Assembly (NCBI GenBank): GCA_022842325.1
Contig: JALHPU010000011.1
Location: 1-64,000, forward strand
Length of the DNA stretch: 64,000 nt
Reading direction: 5' to 3'
Origin: Sulfuritalea sp.
GTDB lineage: Bacteria; Pseudomonadota; Gammaproteobacteria; Burkholderiales; Rhodocyclaceae
The first letter of the stretch is position 1. Every line of letters starts with the position of its first letter. The position numbers and the translations under genes were made by a program. The notes beneath the pieces are model-generated. The model made no database searches and was not told the origin of the DNA. It was given only the letters and a program-made list of their open reading frames with translations. This document shows positions 1 to 15,615 of this stretch, in pieces.

Positions 1-144
1 TCCAGCCCGCGCAAGGCCAACCATGACCTGTTCCACGAGTTCCAGTGGATGATCGATGAGCTGCACGGTGGTGGCGACGCCACGGTGCCACGCGGCCTTG
101 ATGCGGCGATCCAGGAAGGCTATCGGCTCGGCGTCAGGATCTGA
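1..144 (+). CDS. C-terminal tail of an unidentified protein (partial)
   Basis: An open frame enters from the left edge and runs 47 codons to a TGA at 142-144. The tail carries a phenylalanine-rich helix-like stretch (HDLFHEFQWMIDELHGGG) and ends in a segment reading GLDAAIQEGYRLG. The pattern of an F..E...MI.EL..G stretch followed by a V.RGLDAAIQEGYR helix loosely resembles the C-terminus of Gfo/Idh/MocA-type oxidoreductases, but this is only a suggestion. The catalytic part is outside the window. It converges on the exporter gene at 268-1449. Confidence 0.45.
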   Translation, partial: SSPRKANHDLFHEFQWMIDELHGGGDATVPRGLDAAIQEGYRLGVRI

Positions 145-150
145 GGGTTC

Positions 151-199
151 CCGATTCGCAACAATGTGCCATCGCCTTTGGCGATGGTATCCGAATCGG
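151..199. repeat. Nested inverted repeat, copy A of a hairpin-GGTATCC element
   Basis: An inner hairpin has arms CCATCGCC (169-176) and GGCGATGG (180-187) around a TTT loop. An outer pair, CCGATTCG (151-158) and CGAATCGG (192-199), encloses it. The right inner arm runs into TATCC, giving the same stem-GGTATCC layout seen near 2724, 12111 and 16508. It lies between two convergent genes, so it could act as a bidirectional transcription end, but there is no T tract. Confidence 0.55.
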
Positions 200-267
200 C
201 ATTCTTCGATCTTCCTCTGCGTACCGGACCTCTCGACACGCAAGACAGGTGCCTATCCCTATTCACG

Positions 268-1449
268 TTAATCCACCTTGCCGTAGCGTGCCAACACGCG
301 AGTGCTGGCAACGAGAATCACCCCAATCGTAGCGCTGATGCTTGCGAGCGGCAGCAAGGTGCCGTCGTGGCTGCTGCCAACCCAGATTCCCGCCAACAGC
401 GCTGCAAACATGACGAGGCAGCCGAACATGCCGGCCGCCGAGCCGGCTTTTTCCGGAAAGGGGGCGAGCGAACCCGACTGTGTGCACGGGAAGTTGATGC
501 CATGGGCGGTCATCACCACGAACTGGGCCGCCACCACCAGAACCCAATGGGTGACGCCCGCCAGTACCAATGCAAGAAAGCCGAGACCGCCGAGCAAGCC
601 GACAGTGGTGCCCAGAGTCAGCGTACGCGCCACGCCGATGCTGCCCAACAGGCGCCGACAGATAAGAGTGCCGCTCAGATAGCCGCAGATACCCATGGCG
701 AACAGGTAACCGTAATACTGGATGGGTACGCCAAGCACCTTGATCAATACGAAGGGCGTGCCGGAAATGAAGACGAAGATCGAGGCGTAGGATATCGCGC
801 CGGGCAGGGCGTAGGCCCAGAAAGCCGGCGTACGCAGGACATCCCGGTAGGTGGTGGCAAGATTGGCCAGCCGCATGGCATCCGGATCCAGCCGATTGTT
901 GGACTCTTTCATGCGGCGCATGGCTGCAATCCAGACTATCAGGCCGGCCAGCACCAGTGCGACGAAGGCCGCCCGCCAGCCGAACGCCACCTGTAAATAA
1001 CCGCCGAGTATCGGCCCGAATAGCGGTGCCAGCGCCAGCAGCGAACTCGCCTTGGCCAGCACACGGGTGCCTTCCGCTACCGAATAGGCATCGCGTATTA
1101 CGGCACGCACCACCACCACCGCCGTGCAGCAGCCAATGGCCTGAACAAAACGCGCGACGACCAGCCAGTCGAGTTCCGGGGCCATCGCGCAGGCCAGACC
1201 CGCGAGCAGATATACCAGCAAACCGCCAATCAGCACCGGTCGCCGGCCATAACGATCCGACAACGGTCCGCTGACGAGTTGCGCCGCGCCGAAGCCCAGC
1301 ACGAACAGGGATAGGGTCTGCTGTACGGCAGCGGGCGTGGTGGCGAAGTCGCTGGCCATGCTCGGCAGCGACGCCAGGTAGAGGTCGGTAGACAAGGGCT
1401 GCAGCATCAGGCAGCCGGTCACCAGCCAGAGCAGGGTGGTAGGGGTCAT
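268..1449 (-). CDS. Bcr/CflA-family MFS drug exporter
   Basis: The 393-residue protein is very hydrophobic, with about 12 predicted membrane segments. It has the MFS motif A loop after the second segment (GPLSDRYGRRPVLIGG, residues 61-76) and an N-terminal TM1 ending in QPLSTDLYLASLP, typical of the Bcr/CflA (DHA1) group. Members export drugs such as bicyclomycin, or sulfonamides and small metabolites, by proton antiport across the inner membrane; the substrate cannot be read from sequence. The ATG at 1447-1449 is used, and the stop lies 124 bp from the converging gene tail at 144. smpB ends 19 bp upstream on the same strand, so the two may share a transcript. Confidence 0.88.
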   Translation of the reverse strand: MTPTTLLWLVTGCLMLQPLSTDLYLASLPSMASDFATTPAAVQQTLSLFVLGFGAAQLVSGPLSDRYGRRPVLIGGLLVYLLAGLACAMAPELDWLVVARFVQAIGCCTAVVVVRAVIRDAYSVAEGTRVLAKASSLLALAPLFGPILGGYLQVAFGWRAAFVALVLAGLIVWIAAMRRMKESNNRLDPDAMRLANLATTYRDVLRTPAFWAYALPGAISYASIFVFISGTPFVLIKVLGVPIQYYGYLFAMGICGYLSGTLICRRLLGSIGVARTLTLGTTVGLLGGLGFLALVLAGVTHWVLVVAAQFVVMTAHGINFPCTQSGSLAPFPEKAGSAAGMFGCLVMFAALLAGIWVGSSHDGTLLPLASISATIGVILVASTRVLARYGKVD

Positions 1450-1468
1450 GGCCGGGTGACGCGGCGGT

Positions 1469-1918
1469 TCAGCCGCGCTTGTCGCGCATTACGCGCGCCT
1501 TCTCGCGCACCCAGTCGCGATCCTTCTCCGCATCGCGCTTGTCGTGTTGCTTCTTGCCCTTGGCCAGGCCGACCGAAAGCTTGACGCGGCCCTTGCTGTA
1601 ATGCAGGTCGAGCGGCACCAGGGTGTAGCCGGCGCGCTCCACCTTGCCGATCAGCTTGCTGATTTCCGTGGCATGCAGCAACAGCTTGCGGGTGCGCACC
1701 GGGTCGGGATTGACATGGGTCGAGGCCGAGAGCAGCGGCGTGATGTGGGCGCCGATCAGGAACACCTCGCCGCGCTTGAGCACCACATAGGCTTCCTTGA
1801 TCTGGGCGCGGCCGGCGCGGATCGCCTTCACTTCCCAGCCTTCGAGCACCAGACCGGCCTCGTAGCGCTCTTCGATGAAGTAATCGTGGAATGCCTTTTT
1901 GTTGTCGGCGATGCTCAT
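1469..1918 (-). CDS. smpB: SsrA-binding protein SmpB
   Basis: The 149-residue protein starts [18 protein letters not shown] and contains [18 protein letters not shown], the signature of SmpB. SmpB binds tmRNA and brings it to stalled ribosomes for trans-translation. The basic tail ([15 protein letters not shown]) is the region that enters the empty mRNA channel. I chose the ATG at 1916-1918, which gives the usual family length. A longer in-frame start at 2011 would run over the ratA start on the other strand and adds residues foreign to the family. It is divergent from ratA, with 55 bp between the two start codons. That gap contains a TAAAAT at 1931-1936 that could be a -10 box for ratA. Confidence 0.96.
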   Translation of the reverse strand: MSIADNKKAFHDYFIEERYEAGLVLEGWEVKAIRAGRAQIKEAYVVLKRGEVFLIGAHITPLLSASTHVNPDPVRTRKLLLHATEISKLIGKVERAGYTLVPLDLHYSKGRVKLSVGLAKGKKQHDKRDAEKDRDWVREKARVMRDKRG

Positions 1919-1973
1919 GGGGCGGCGCGATAAAATGCGGCATTCTACTTCACGCCGTCTACCCGGCTTTGCG

Positions 1974-2397
1974 ATGGCCCTGGTCGAAAAATCCGTACTG
2001 ATCGAACGCACGCCGGCGCAGATGTTCGCCCTGGTGGATCGGGTCGAGGATTACCCGCAATTCCTGCCCTGGTGCGGCGGTACCGAACTGCACGAGCGCA
2101 CGCCGACCCGCACCGCGGCAACCGTACGGATCAACTACCATGGCCTCAAGTCGCACTTTTCCACCGAAAACATCAAGGAAGAACCGCGGCTGATGGACAT
2201 CCGGCTGACCGATGGACCGTTCGCCCACATGGACGGGCATTGGCGCTTCACGCCGCTGGGCGAGACTGCCTGCAAGGTAGAATTCCGCCTGCACTACGAG
2301 TTCTCCAGCCATCTGCTGGAAAAGGTGCTCGGCCCGGTGTTCAACCACATTGCCGATACCTTCGTCGATTCCTTCGTCAAAAGGGCACAGAAAGTCT

Positions 2398-2405
<8 letters not shown>
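1974..2405 (+). CDS. ratA: RatA-type START/COQ10 domain protein
   Basis: The 143-residue protein has a single polyketide-cyclase/START-like domain, including DYPQFLPWC (from residue 23) and the C-terminal helix [26 protein letters not shown]. coli RatA was described as a toxin that blocks 70S ribosome formation. The same fold in mitochondria and proteobacteria (COQ10) binds ubiquinone and supports respiration, so the physiological role here is open. The ATG at 1974 matches family N-termini ([14 protein letters not shown]). It overlaps rnfH by 8 bp, an arrangement common in proteobacteria, and is divergent from smpB. Confidence 0.92.
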
Positions 2406-4304
<1,899 letters not shown>

Positions 4305-4320
4305 TTTTGTTTCCGACGGC

Positions 4321-4342
4321 AAAGGCGGCTACGGCCGCTTTT
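4321..4342 (+). terminator. Weak hairpin with T run between guaB and guaA
   Basis: AAAG-CGGC (4321-4329, one bulged G at 4325) can pair with GCCG-CTTT (4334-4341) around a 4-nt TACG loop, followed by TTTTG. This resembles a weak intrinsic terminator or attenuator that would lower guaA expression relative to guaB. The short, bulged stem makes it uncertain. Confidence 0.3.
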
Positions 4343-4363
4343 GTCATTTCAGGGATTCCCGCC

Positions 4364-5929
<1,566 letters not shown>

Positions 5930-5971
5930 ATCGCTGACTCCGAGCCAGTCATTCCGTTTCCGCATTTGATT

Positions 5972-5989
5972 CACCGGCAATTCCCGGTG
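5972..5989 (+). terminator. Possible stem-loop after guaA
   Basis: CACCGG (5972-5977) and CCGGTG (5984-5989) form a 6-bp stem with a 6-nt loop, 43 bp past the guaA stop. No T tract follows, so intrinsic termination is not shown. The rest of the 121-bp gap holds nothing else I can name. Confidence 0.3.
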
Positions 5990-6050
5990 CCTTGATCATC
6001 ATTCCCTCGCCGCACCACCGAGGCACCCTCAGGGGCTATTGGATCACATC

Positions 6051-7400
6051 ATGGAAATCCTGCTGCTGATCGCTCTCATACTGTTAAATGGCGCATTTGC
6101 CATGTCGGAAATCGCGCTCGTCACCGCGCGCCGGGCGCGACTGGCGAAACTCGCCGAGGATGGCGACGGCGCTGCCGCCATCGCTCTGGAACTGCATGAC
6201 GAGCCGACGCGCTTCCTGTCGAGCATCCAGATCGGCATCACCTCGATCGGCATCCTCAACGGCATCGTCGGCGAGGCCATCCTGGCGGAACCCTTCGCCG
6301 TCTGGCTGCACCGGCTGGGGATGGATCAGGAAGTCAGCAGTATTCTTGCCACCGGGCTGGTGGTCGTCGTCATCACCTATGTCTCCATCGTGATCGGCGA
6401 ACTGGTTCCCAAGCGCATCGCTCAATTCAATCCCGAGGGCATCGCGCGCCTGGTGGCGCGGCCGATGCAGTTCCTGGCGCTGTTCACCCGTCCATTCGTG
6501 CGCCTGCTGTCGATTTCCACCGATACGCTGTTGGGCCTGATGGGGCAGCGCGAGCAGGCAGGGCAATCCGTCACGGAAGAGGAAATCCATGCCATGCTTC
6601 AGGAAGGATCGGACGCCGGAGTGATCGAGCAGCAGGAACGCGAGATGGTGCGCAACGTGTTCCGCCTCGACGATCGGCAGATCGGCTCGCTGATGATTCC
6701 GCGCGCCGACATCGTCTATCTGGATGTCGATCAGTCGTATGAAACAAATATGGATTCGATCACCAGTTCGGACCATTCCCGCTTTCCGGTATGTCGCGGC
6801 GGGCTGCATGATGTGCTCGGCATCGTCAACGCAAAGCAGTTGCTCAACCAGAAGCTCAGGGGCGGCCAAGCCGATCTGGCGACGCAGTCGCAGCCGGCGG
6901 TATTCGTCCCTGAATCACTCAACGGCATGGATCTACTCGGCCACTTCCGCGCCTCCGACACACAGATGGTGCTGGTGGTGGATGAGTATGGCGAAGTGCA
7001 GGGCCTGGTCACCCTGCAGGACGTGCTGGAAGCCGTTACCGGGGAATTCAAGCCGCGCAACCAGGAAGATGCCTGGGCGGTCCAGCGTGAAGACGGCTCC
7101 TGGTTGCTCGACGGATTGATCCCGATTCCGGAACTCAAGGACCGGCTGGAACTGAAGGGAGTCCCCGAGGAAGACAAGGGGCGTTATCACACGCTGAGCG
7201 GATTGATGATGTGGCTGCTCGGGCGCCTGCCGTTGACCGGAGACATCACGACCTGGGAAAACTGGCGACTTGAAGTGGTCGACCTTGATGGCAAGCGTGT
7301 TGACAAGGTGCTGGCAAGCCGCCTTGCGTCAGCCGAGCGCTCGTCGGCCGAGCCGGGTGAAGACGGCACCGAGGAGGCTCATCCACCCGGCAACGGCTAG
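6051..7400 (+). CDS. HlyC/CorC family membrane protein (DUF21-CBS-CorC)
   Basis: The 449-residue protein begins with a membrane helix (MEILLLIALILLNGAFAMSE), whose FAMSEIALVTARRARL stretch is a hallmark of the DUF21/CNNM domain. A CBS pair follows (about residues 205-335, with IMIPRADIVYLD-like and VVDEYGEVQGLVTLQDVLE motifs). A C-terminal CorC_HlyC domain (about 350-435) is recognised by DGLIPIPELKDRL. Relatives have been linked to Mg2+/Co2+ efflux or regulation; haemolysin is a historical name. The ATG at 6051 is preferred; a TTG at 6039 would add four residues. It appears monocistronic, and the next gene converges on it. Confidence 0.9.
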   Translation: MEILLLIALILLNGAFAMSEIALVTARRARLAKLAEDGDGAAAIALELHDEPTRFLSSIQIGITSIGILNGIVGEAILAEPFAVWLHRLGMDQEVSSILATGLVVVVITYVSIVIGELVPKRIAQFNPEGIARLVARPMQFLALFTRPFVRLLSISTDTLLGLMGQREQAGQSVTEEEIHAMLQEGSDAGVIEQQEREMVRNVFRLDDRQIGSLMIPRADIVYLDVDQSYETNMDSITSSDHSRFPVCRGGLHDVLGIVNAKQLLNQKLRGGQADLATQSQPAVFVPESLNGMDLLGHFRASDTQMVLVVDEYGEVQGLVTLQDVLEAVTGEFKPRNQEDAWAVQREDGSWLLDGLIPIPELKDRLELKGVPEEDKGRYHTLSGLMMWLLGRLPLTGDITTWENWRLEVVDLDGKRVDKVLASRLASAERSSAEPGEDGTEEAHPPGNG

Positions 7401-7474
7401 CGGTCGTTCCCGGCTGGCGTTTCCGATGGACATCCGCTGCTGGCGTCGCTGCGCCTAGCGCGGCGAAATTCGCT

Positions 7475-7906
7475 TTAGCGACTTTCCTCGTCGCGCGGCG
7501 GCTCAAATGGCGGGGAATCCTTTCCCGCGTCGGCCCCAGCGAGCAGCGCCCGCAAGCCGACGTAAGGCTTTTCCACCACCGACACAGTGCTCGCCGCGGG
7601 CGGTGACTGGCGCGCCAGTTCGACATCGAGGTCGCGCGTGCGCTGCTGTTGCTCGGCCAATTGTCGTTCCAGGTCTGCCACCCGATTGCGCAGGCGGCCC
7701 ATCGTCCATTGACCGCGAATCATCGCAGGCGAAGACAACAACCCGGCTATCAGCACGCCGATGCCGAGCGACACCAGCAGAACCAGCGCCAGCGAGCCCT
7801 CGAAATTCCAGAGGGCGAGCGTCACAACGACGGGCGTGTTGTTTTGCAGGGCAAAGATCACTGCCCCGATGGCGACGATGATGCCGATAATCAGGATCAG
7901 TTGCAT
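7475..7906 (-). CDS. LapA-domain (DUF1049) inner-membrane protein
   Basis: The 143-residue protein has two membrane helices (about residues 2-22 and 41-62) separated by FALQNNTPVVVTLALWNFEGS, a LapA-domain signature. A cytoplasmic coiled coil follows (GRLRNRVADLERQLAEQQQR). In E. coli, LapA works with LapB in assembly and regulation of lipopolysaccharide synthesis, but many LapA-domain proteins are found without a lapB neighbour, as here. The Pro/Ser/Ala-rich tail looks disordered. It converges on the CorC-type gene. The 129-bp gap upstream of it shows no clear promoter. Confidence 0.82.
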   Translation of the reverse strand: MQLILIIGIIVAIGAVIFALQNNTPVVVTLALWNFEGSLALVLLVSLGIGVLIAGLLSSPAMIRGQWTMGRLRNRVADLERQLAEQQQRTRDLDVELARQSPPAASTVSVVEKPYVGLRALLAGADAGKDSPPFEPPRDEESR

Positions 7907-8035
7907 ATTCCTCCCTTCGAAGGCGGTCGATGGGACCGCATCACTACAAAATTACCTCGATAGGGTAACAGCGATCCTGACGCCGTCCTGCCAGCGCCGA
8001 CTTTTATCGTGCATTCAATGGCTTTCGGTCTGAGC

Positions 8036-8716
8036 TCAGTCGCTGCTGTTCATGAAGCCCAAAAGCTGCAGCAGGCTGGTGAACAGATTGAAGATCGACA
8101 CGAACAGCGTGACGGTGGCCATCACGTAGTTGGTTTCGCCGCCGTGGATGATGTTCGAGGTTTCGAACAGGATGAGGCCTGACATCAGCAGCACGAATGC
8201 GGCGGAGACGGTCAGCGACAGCGCAGGGATTTCGAAGAATATCGCGGCCAGTCCGGCGAGGAAGGCGAGCAGGATGCCGACCATCAGGAAGCCGCCCATG
8301 AAGCTGAAGTCCTTGCGCGTGGTCAGCGCGTAGCCGGAGAGGCCGAGGAAGATCGCTGCCGTACCGGCCATGGCCATCATCACGGTCTGGCCGCCGTTGG
8401 GCAGACCCAGGTAATGGCTGACGATCGGGCCGAGGGTGTAGCCCATGAAACCGGTCAGCGCGAACACCGAAACCAGGCCCCAGCCGCTGTTGCGCAGCTT
8501 GGTAGTGGCGAACAACAGGCCGAAATAGCCGACCAGGGTGATGATCAGACCCGGATGCGGCAACCGCAGCGCCACCGCGGCGGCAGCGGTGCCGGCAGCG
8601 AACAGCAGCGTCATCGACAGCAGCATGTAGGTGTTTCGGATCACCTTGTTGGTGGCGAGGACCAACTCGGCACCGGTGCTGGGCAGGGCGATGGTCTGGG
8701 TTTGCAGGTGGTTCAT
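8036..8716 (-). CDS. Bax inhibitor-1/YccA family membrane protein
   Basis: The 226-residue protein has about seven membrane helices and the family ending GLILFETSNIIHGGETNYV, which includes the conserved acidic residue of the BI-1/UPF0005 fold. E. coli YccA is a substrate and modulator of the FtsH protease; other relatives leak Ca2+ or protons. The ATG at 8714-8716 has a strong ribosome site (AAGGAGA, 8 nt upstream). It lies 47 bp after htpX on the same strand. YccA and HtpX are both part of inner-membrane quality control, so co-transcription makes functional sense. Confidence 0.92.
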   Translation of the reverse strand: MNHLQTQTIALPSTGAELVLATNKVIRNTYMLLSMTLLFAAGTAAAAVALRLPHPGLIITLVGYFGLLFATTKLRNSGWGLVSVFALTGFMGYTLGPIVSHYLGLPNGGQTVMMAMAGTAAIFLGLSGYALTTRKDFSFMGGFLMVGILLAFLAGLAAIFFEIPALSLTVSAAFVLLMSGLILFETSNIIHGGETNYVMATVTLFVSIFNLFTSLLQLLGFMNSSD

Positions 8717-8763
8717 GTCGATCTCCTTACGTGGGAAGGTTTCAAGTCCAAAGCGAATTCGGA

Positions 8764-9639
8764 TTACTGGGCTGCCCTGAGCGCAGCGATGCGCTCCGTC
8801 AGCGGCGGATGGGTCATGAACAGCCGCTTCAAGCCGCCGCCGCCACCGCCGGCGATGCCGAAGGCGGCCATCTTGGCCGGCAAGGGCTGCGGATGCAGGG
8901 AGTCCAGCCGCTCCAGCGCTGCGATCATGTTCTGCCGTCCGGCGAGGCTGGCGCCACCCCGGTCGGCGCGAAATTCGCGCTGGCGCGAGAACCACATGAC
9001 GATGACCGATGCCAGCACACCCAGTACCAGTTCGGCGACGATCATGGTGACGAAGAACGCCGGCCCCTGCCCGCGCTCGGTCTTGAACACGATCCGGTCA
9101 ACCAGTTGTCCTATAACGCGCGACAGGAACATGACGAAGGTATTGACTACACCCTGGATCAGCGCCAAGGTCACCATGTCGCCGTTGGCGGCGTGGGCAA
9201 CTTCGTGGCCCAGCACGGCCTCGGCCTCCTGGCGCGTCATCTGCTGCAGCAGGCCGGTGGAAACGGCGATCAGGGAGCTGTTCTTGCTCATGCCGGTGGC
9301 GAAGGCATTGACGTCGGGTGACTCGTAAATCCCGACTTCCGGCATCTTGATGCCGGCTTCCGTCGAGTATTTGCGAACGGTTTCCACCAGCCAGAACTCG
9401 GTCGACGTGGAAGGCGCCTCGATGACACGAACGCCCATGGATTTCTTGACCGACCACTTCGAAATGGCGAGCGAGATGAATGATCCGCCGAAGCCCATCA
9501 CGGCAGCGAAGATCAATAGTGACCCCAGGTTCAGGCCGTTGGCGTTGAGGTAAGGCTCGACCCCCAGCAGGCGCATGGTGACGGACAGCACCAGCACGAT
9601 GGCCATATTGGTGCCCAGAAACAGCAGGATACGTTTCAT
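8764..9639 (-). CDS. htpX: Membrane zinc metalloprotease HtpX
   Basis: The 291-residue M48 protease has two N-terminal membrane helices (about 4-25 and 38-60) and the zinc site HEVAH at residues 145-149. A further pair of helices follows, and the third-ligand region is [14 protein letters not shown]. HtpX removes misfolded inner-membrane proteins together with FtsH. The N-terminus [20 protein letters not shown] is the standard family start. It is divergent from the NhaR-type gene across a 135-bp AT-rich gap, and the YccA-like gene is downstream. Confidence 0.96.
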   Translation of the reverse strand: MKRILLFLGTNMAIVLVLSVTMRLLGVEPYLNANGLNLGSLLIFAAVMGFGGSFISLAISKWSVKKSMGVRVIEAPSTSTEFWLVETVRKYSTEAGIKMPEVGIYESPDVNAFATGMSKNSSLIAVSTGLLQQMTRQEAEAVLGHEVAHAANGDMVTLALIQGVVNTFVMFLSRVIGQLVDRIVFKTERGQGPAFFVTMIVAELVLGVLASVIVMWFSRQREFRADRGGASLAGRQNMIAALERLDSLHPQPLPAKMAAFGIAGGGGGGLKRLFMTHPPLTERIAALRAAQ

Positions 9640-9722
9640 GATTGCGATCCTCGATCACGGTTTACGACCTGATGATCTTAGGGCCTATCAACTCATCTTA
9701 CAAATCGAATATACTTCATTAA

Positions 9723-9743
9723 TACATCGAAAAACACGATGTA
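9723..9743. promoter_or_regulatory. Interrupted palindrome, candidate LysR-type operator
   Basis: TACATCG (9723-9729) and CGATGTA (9737-9743) are perfect inverted arms separated by 7 bp, in the AT-rich gap between divergent htpX and the LysR-type gene, 32 bp before the latter's start. LysR-type regulators usually bind such interrupted dyads in the divergent promoter next to their own gene. Which regulator binds here is inferred only from position. Confidence 0.45.
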
Positions 9744-9774
9744 ATTACTTATCCCATCCAATGGATGAAATACC

Positions 9775-10701
9775 TTGGCCGCACTTAACTTCAAGCACCT
9801 GCGCTACTTCTGGATGGTTGCCAAGTCGGGCAGCATCGCGCGCGCCAGCGAGCGACTGCACCTGACGCCCCAGTCGATCAGCGGGCAGTTGACCGAATTC
9901 GAAGCCACACTCGGGGTGGATTTGTTTCGCCGTGCCGGTCGCGGCCTGGAACTCACCGACACCGGCCAGCGCATGCTGGGCTACGCGGAACAGATATTCT
10001 CGCTGGGGGACGAACTGCTCGATTCGATTCGTGGCGACGGGCACTCGCAAAGCGTGACATTTCGCGTCGGCATAGCAGATTCCGTACCCAAGATGGTGGC
10101 CTATCGCCTGGTCGAACCGTCGCTCGGCTTCGACGAGCCCATAAAACTGGTGTGCCGCGAAGGACGGCTGACCACGCTGCTGGCGGATCTCGCCGTGCAT
10201 CGTCTGGACATGGTGATTGCCGACCGCCCCATGCCGGACAACCTCAACGTGCGGGGCTATGACCATTTCCTCGGGGAAAGCGGTGTCAGCGTGTTCGGCG
10301 CAAAAACCCTGGCCAAAACCAACGCGCCGGCGTTCCCACAGTTGCTGGACGGCGCCCCATTCCTGCTGCCGGGGGTGGAAGTCGCACTGCACGCGCGCCT
10401 GATGCGGTGGTTCGAATCGGAGCGCCTGCATCCGCGCATCGTCGGAGAATTCGACGACAGCGCCCTGATGAAAGCCTTTGGCCAGGCAGGTGCCGGGTAC
10501 TTTGTGGCGCCGACCGCCATCGAGTCCTATGTGGTACGGCAGAACGATGTGGAGGTCGTCGGCAGAATTGAAACCGTCAGGGAACAGGTCTACGCCATCA
10601 CCAACGAACGCAAACTGACGCACCCAATCATCTCGGCGATTTGCCGGTTTGCCCAGCACGATATTTTCGGCGGTGCCGTGGCACCGGGAAAGAGCAAATG
10701 A
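9775..10701 (+). CDS. nhaR: NhaR-type LysR transcriptional regulator
   Basis: The 308-residue protein has an N-terminal winged helix-turn-helix (FKHLRYFWMVAKSGSIARAS at residues 6-25, then LHLTPQSISGQLTEFE) and a substrate-binding domain. The sequence HLRYFWMVAKSGSI is very close to the NhaR opening (HLYYFW) and distinguishes it from general LysR proteins. In E. coli NhaR activates the Na+/H+ antiporter gene nhaA and pgaABCD; no nhaA is visible here. The start appears to be TTG at 9775, since no in-frame ATG fits the family N-terminus. Its stop overlaps the next start (ATGA). Confidence 0.82.
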   Translation: MAALNFKHLRYFWMVAKSGSIARASERLHLTPQSISGQLTEFEATLGVDLFRRAGRGLELTDTGQRMLGYAEQIFSLGDELLDSIRGDGHSQSVTFRVGIADSVPKMVAYRLVEPSLGFDEPIKLVCREGRLTTLLADLAVHRLDMVIADRPMPDNLNVRGYDHFLGESGVSVFGAKTLAKTNAPAFPQLLDGAPFLLPGVEVALHARLMRWFESERLHPRIVGEFDDSALMKAFGQAGAGYFVAPTAIESYVVRQNDVEVVGRIETVREQVYAITNERKLTHPIISAICRFAQHDIFGGAVAPGKSK

Positions 10702-11237
10702 AAACCGTCCTTGCAGTACTCGTTAGCGGCGTCCTCTGCCTCGGCGGTTGTTCGACGCCAGTCCGGGAATCGACAGGCGCGCTGGCGCCCCAGGCCAAGT
10801 CGCCGGCCCCCGCATCGGCACGTCGGATACAGCAGCCGGCAACCGTGGCAGCCCCGTCCTCCGCATCCGCGCCGGTGGCGGCACCCGCGGTCGCCGAACC
10901 CGATGCCATCGTAAAACTGGACCCAAGATCCGGAAGCTTTACTGCGGAAATGGACGGTCGGCTGTCGAAGATTGCTGCCGAGCTCAACCGGGACGATCGA
11001 ATCCTGATTCGTCTTGAAAGCTACGTGCCGGGCGGTGGCAGTTCGGCGCTGGACATCGGGATCGCCGACAGGGTGCTGCACAAGGTCAAGGAGCGGCTGC
11101 AGGCGCTCGGGGTTTCGCCGCGACGAATGCTGCTGGCCAGTTTCGGCGGAGAGCACAGTATGGAACGTGATCCAAGGCGGCACTGGGTGGAGATCTACTT
11201 GATCCGTCCAATCGCTCCTGCAGCCCAGATCCGTTGA
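10698..11237 (+). CDS. OmpA-like domain lipoprotein
   Basis: The 179-residue protein has a lipoprotein signal peptide with lipobox LGGC (Cys18), a Pro/Ala-rich linker (about residues 25-75), and a C-terminal domain resembling OmpA-type peptidoglycan-binding modules. Supporting this are LDIGIADRVLHKVKERLQALGV, split here as the helix ADRVLHKVKERLQALGV, and the following RMLLASFGGEHSM. The classic NxxLSxxRA motif is degenerate. It starts within the stop of the LysR-type gene (4-bp ATGA overlap), so it is probably translationally coupled to the regulator, an odd pairing. A peptidoglycan-anchoring role is inferred. Confidence 0.7.
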   Translation: MKTVLAVLVSGVLCLGGCSTPVRESTGALAPQAKSPAPASARRIQQPATVAAPSSASAPVAAPAVAEPDAIVKLDPRSGSFTAEMDGRLSKIAAELNRDDRILIRLESYVPGGGSSALDIGIADRVLHKVKERLQALGVSPRRMLLASFGGEHSMERDPRRHWVEIYLIRPIAPAAQIR

Positions 11238-11313
11238 GATCGAACCTTCCGGACTTCCGTCAACCTCAGGGCTAAAATCCAGGCTGCCGCCTCAGTTGAA
11301 GCGCCAGACCAGT

Positions 11314-12021
11314 TCAGGCGACCACGGCAGAATCGGGGGGCAGAGCCGCGTCACGCTTGGCAGCCTCGGCCGCCTGAACTTGTTCGACGCGTTTGAGGAA
11401 TTCGCTGACCGCCGGGAAATTGTTCTTCAGCGCCATGTCCGAAGCCCTGCCGGCTGACCCGGCGAGCAGCGACGACGCGCCGCGCTTGATCAGCATCTGG
11501 ACTATCTTGAACTCGCCGCGTTGGGCGGCGTGCATCAGCGGCGTCATGCCATCGGGACCGGGGCTATCAAGATCGAAATCCATTGCCAGCAGGGTCCTGA
11601 CATATGAAAGATTTTTGCGCTCGATGGCTTCAAGCATCGCCCGGGTCGCATCGGGATTCTGTTTGCGTTTCTTCGGTTCCAATCCCGTGGGGAAAGCCTT
11701 GGCGCTGTAATTGATCAACGAAAGCACCACCATCGCAATCAATGCAATCAGCATCGGTGTGCGGCTGATACCCAGAGATTCGGCCCACTGGTCCGGCAGA
11801 TTGGCACCGACGACGAGCAGCGCGTAGAGCAGAAAGAAGAAAAAACGCACATACAGGAACAGGGCAAATACGACCATCAAGCCCAACAGGGCCATCAGGG
11901 CGCCCGGTTCCACGCCCAATCGATCGAGCAAGTTGCTGGGCAAATTGGCAGCCAAAGCCATGGTCCCGACCAGACCAAGCAATGTCCATTCGCGGATTTG
12001 TCGTTGTCTGACTATGTCCAT
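11314..12021 (-). CDS. Membrane protein with C-terminal ankyrin repeats
   Basis: The 235-residue protein has about four membrane helices in residues 8-130 (including a run VRFFFFLLYALLVVGANL) and then a short ankyrin domain with the repeat core DGMTPLMHAAQRGEFKIVQMLIKRGA. I place the start at the ATG at 12019-12021, which follows GAGGTTG. An earlier in-frame start at 12090 adds 23 residues with no clear role. Ankyrin repeats mediate protein contacts; the partner is unknown. It is divergent from ppdK, with a 271-bp gap between the starts that contains hairpin element copy D. Confidence 0.72.
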   Translation of the reverse strand: MDIVRQRQIREWTLLGLVGTMALAANLPSNLLDRLGVEPGALMALLGLMVVFALFLYVRFFFFLLYALLVVGANLPDQWAESLGISRTPMLIALIAMVVLSLINYSAKAFPTGLEPKKRKQNPDATRAMLEAIERKNLSYVRTLLAMDFDLDSPGPDGMTPLMHAAQRGEFKIVQMLIKRGASSLLAGSAGRASDMALKNNFPAVSEFLKRVEQVQAAEAAKRDAALPPDSAVVA

Positions 12022-12110
12022 ATCAACCTCGCCGTCCAGATAGTCATGCCGTGCAACAGTGCAATTTATACCGCCTGCGAACAAAAACACAAATATTCAG
12101 TGAAAGTCGA

Positions 12111-12137
12111 AAGGGATACCGACTGCGGAATCAGTCG
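12111..12137 (-). repeat. Hairpin-GGTATCCCTT element, copy D
   Basis: Read on the minus strand, CGACTG (12132-12137) pairs with CAGTCG (12120-12125) across a 6-nt loop, and the stem runs into GGTATCCCTT. This is the same stem-GGTATCCCTT layout as at 2724-2760 and 16508-16547, but without the GCGGAC extension. It lies in the gap between the divergent ankyrin gene and ppdK. The rest of that gap is AT-rich, with no confident promoter. Confidence 0.5.
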
Positions 12138-12292
12138 CGTTGGTGACTTAGTCCGTTTGCGTAATTTAGCGTATCTCGACAGTTGATGGAATTCACCTTT
12201 TGTCAAATAAAACGATTTTCAGCATTAAATCCTCCCGTCATGGGCAATAGAGTGGCAATATTTAAGGTTTTCGGCAACAGGGAGCGACAATA

Positions 12293-15606
<3,314 letters not shown>

Positions 15607-15615
15607 ACACCTGCC

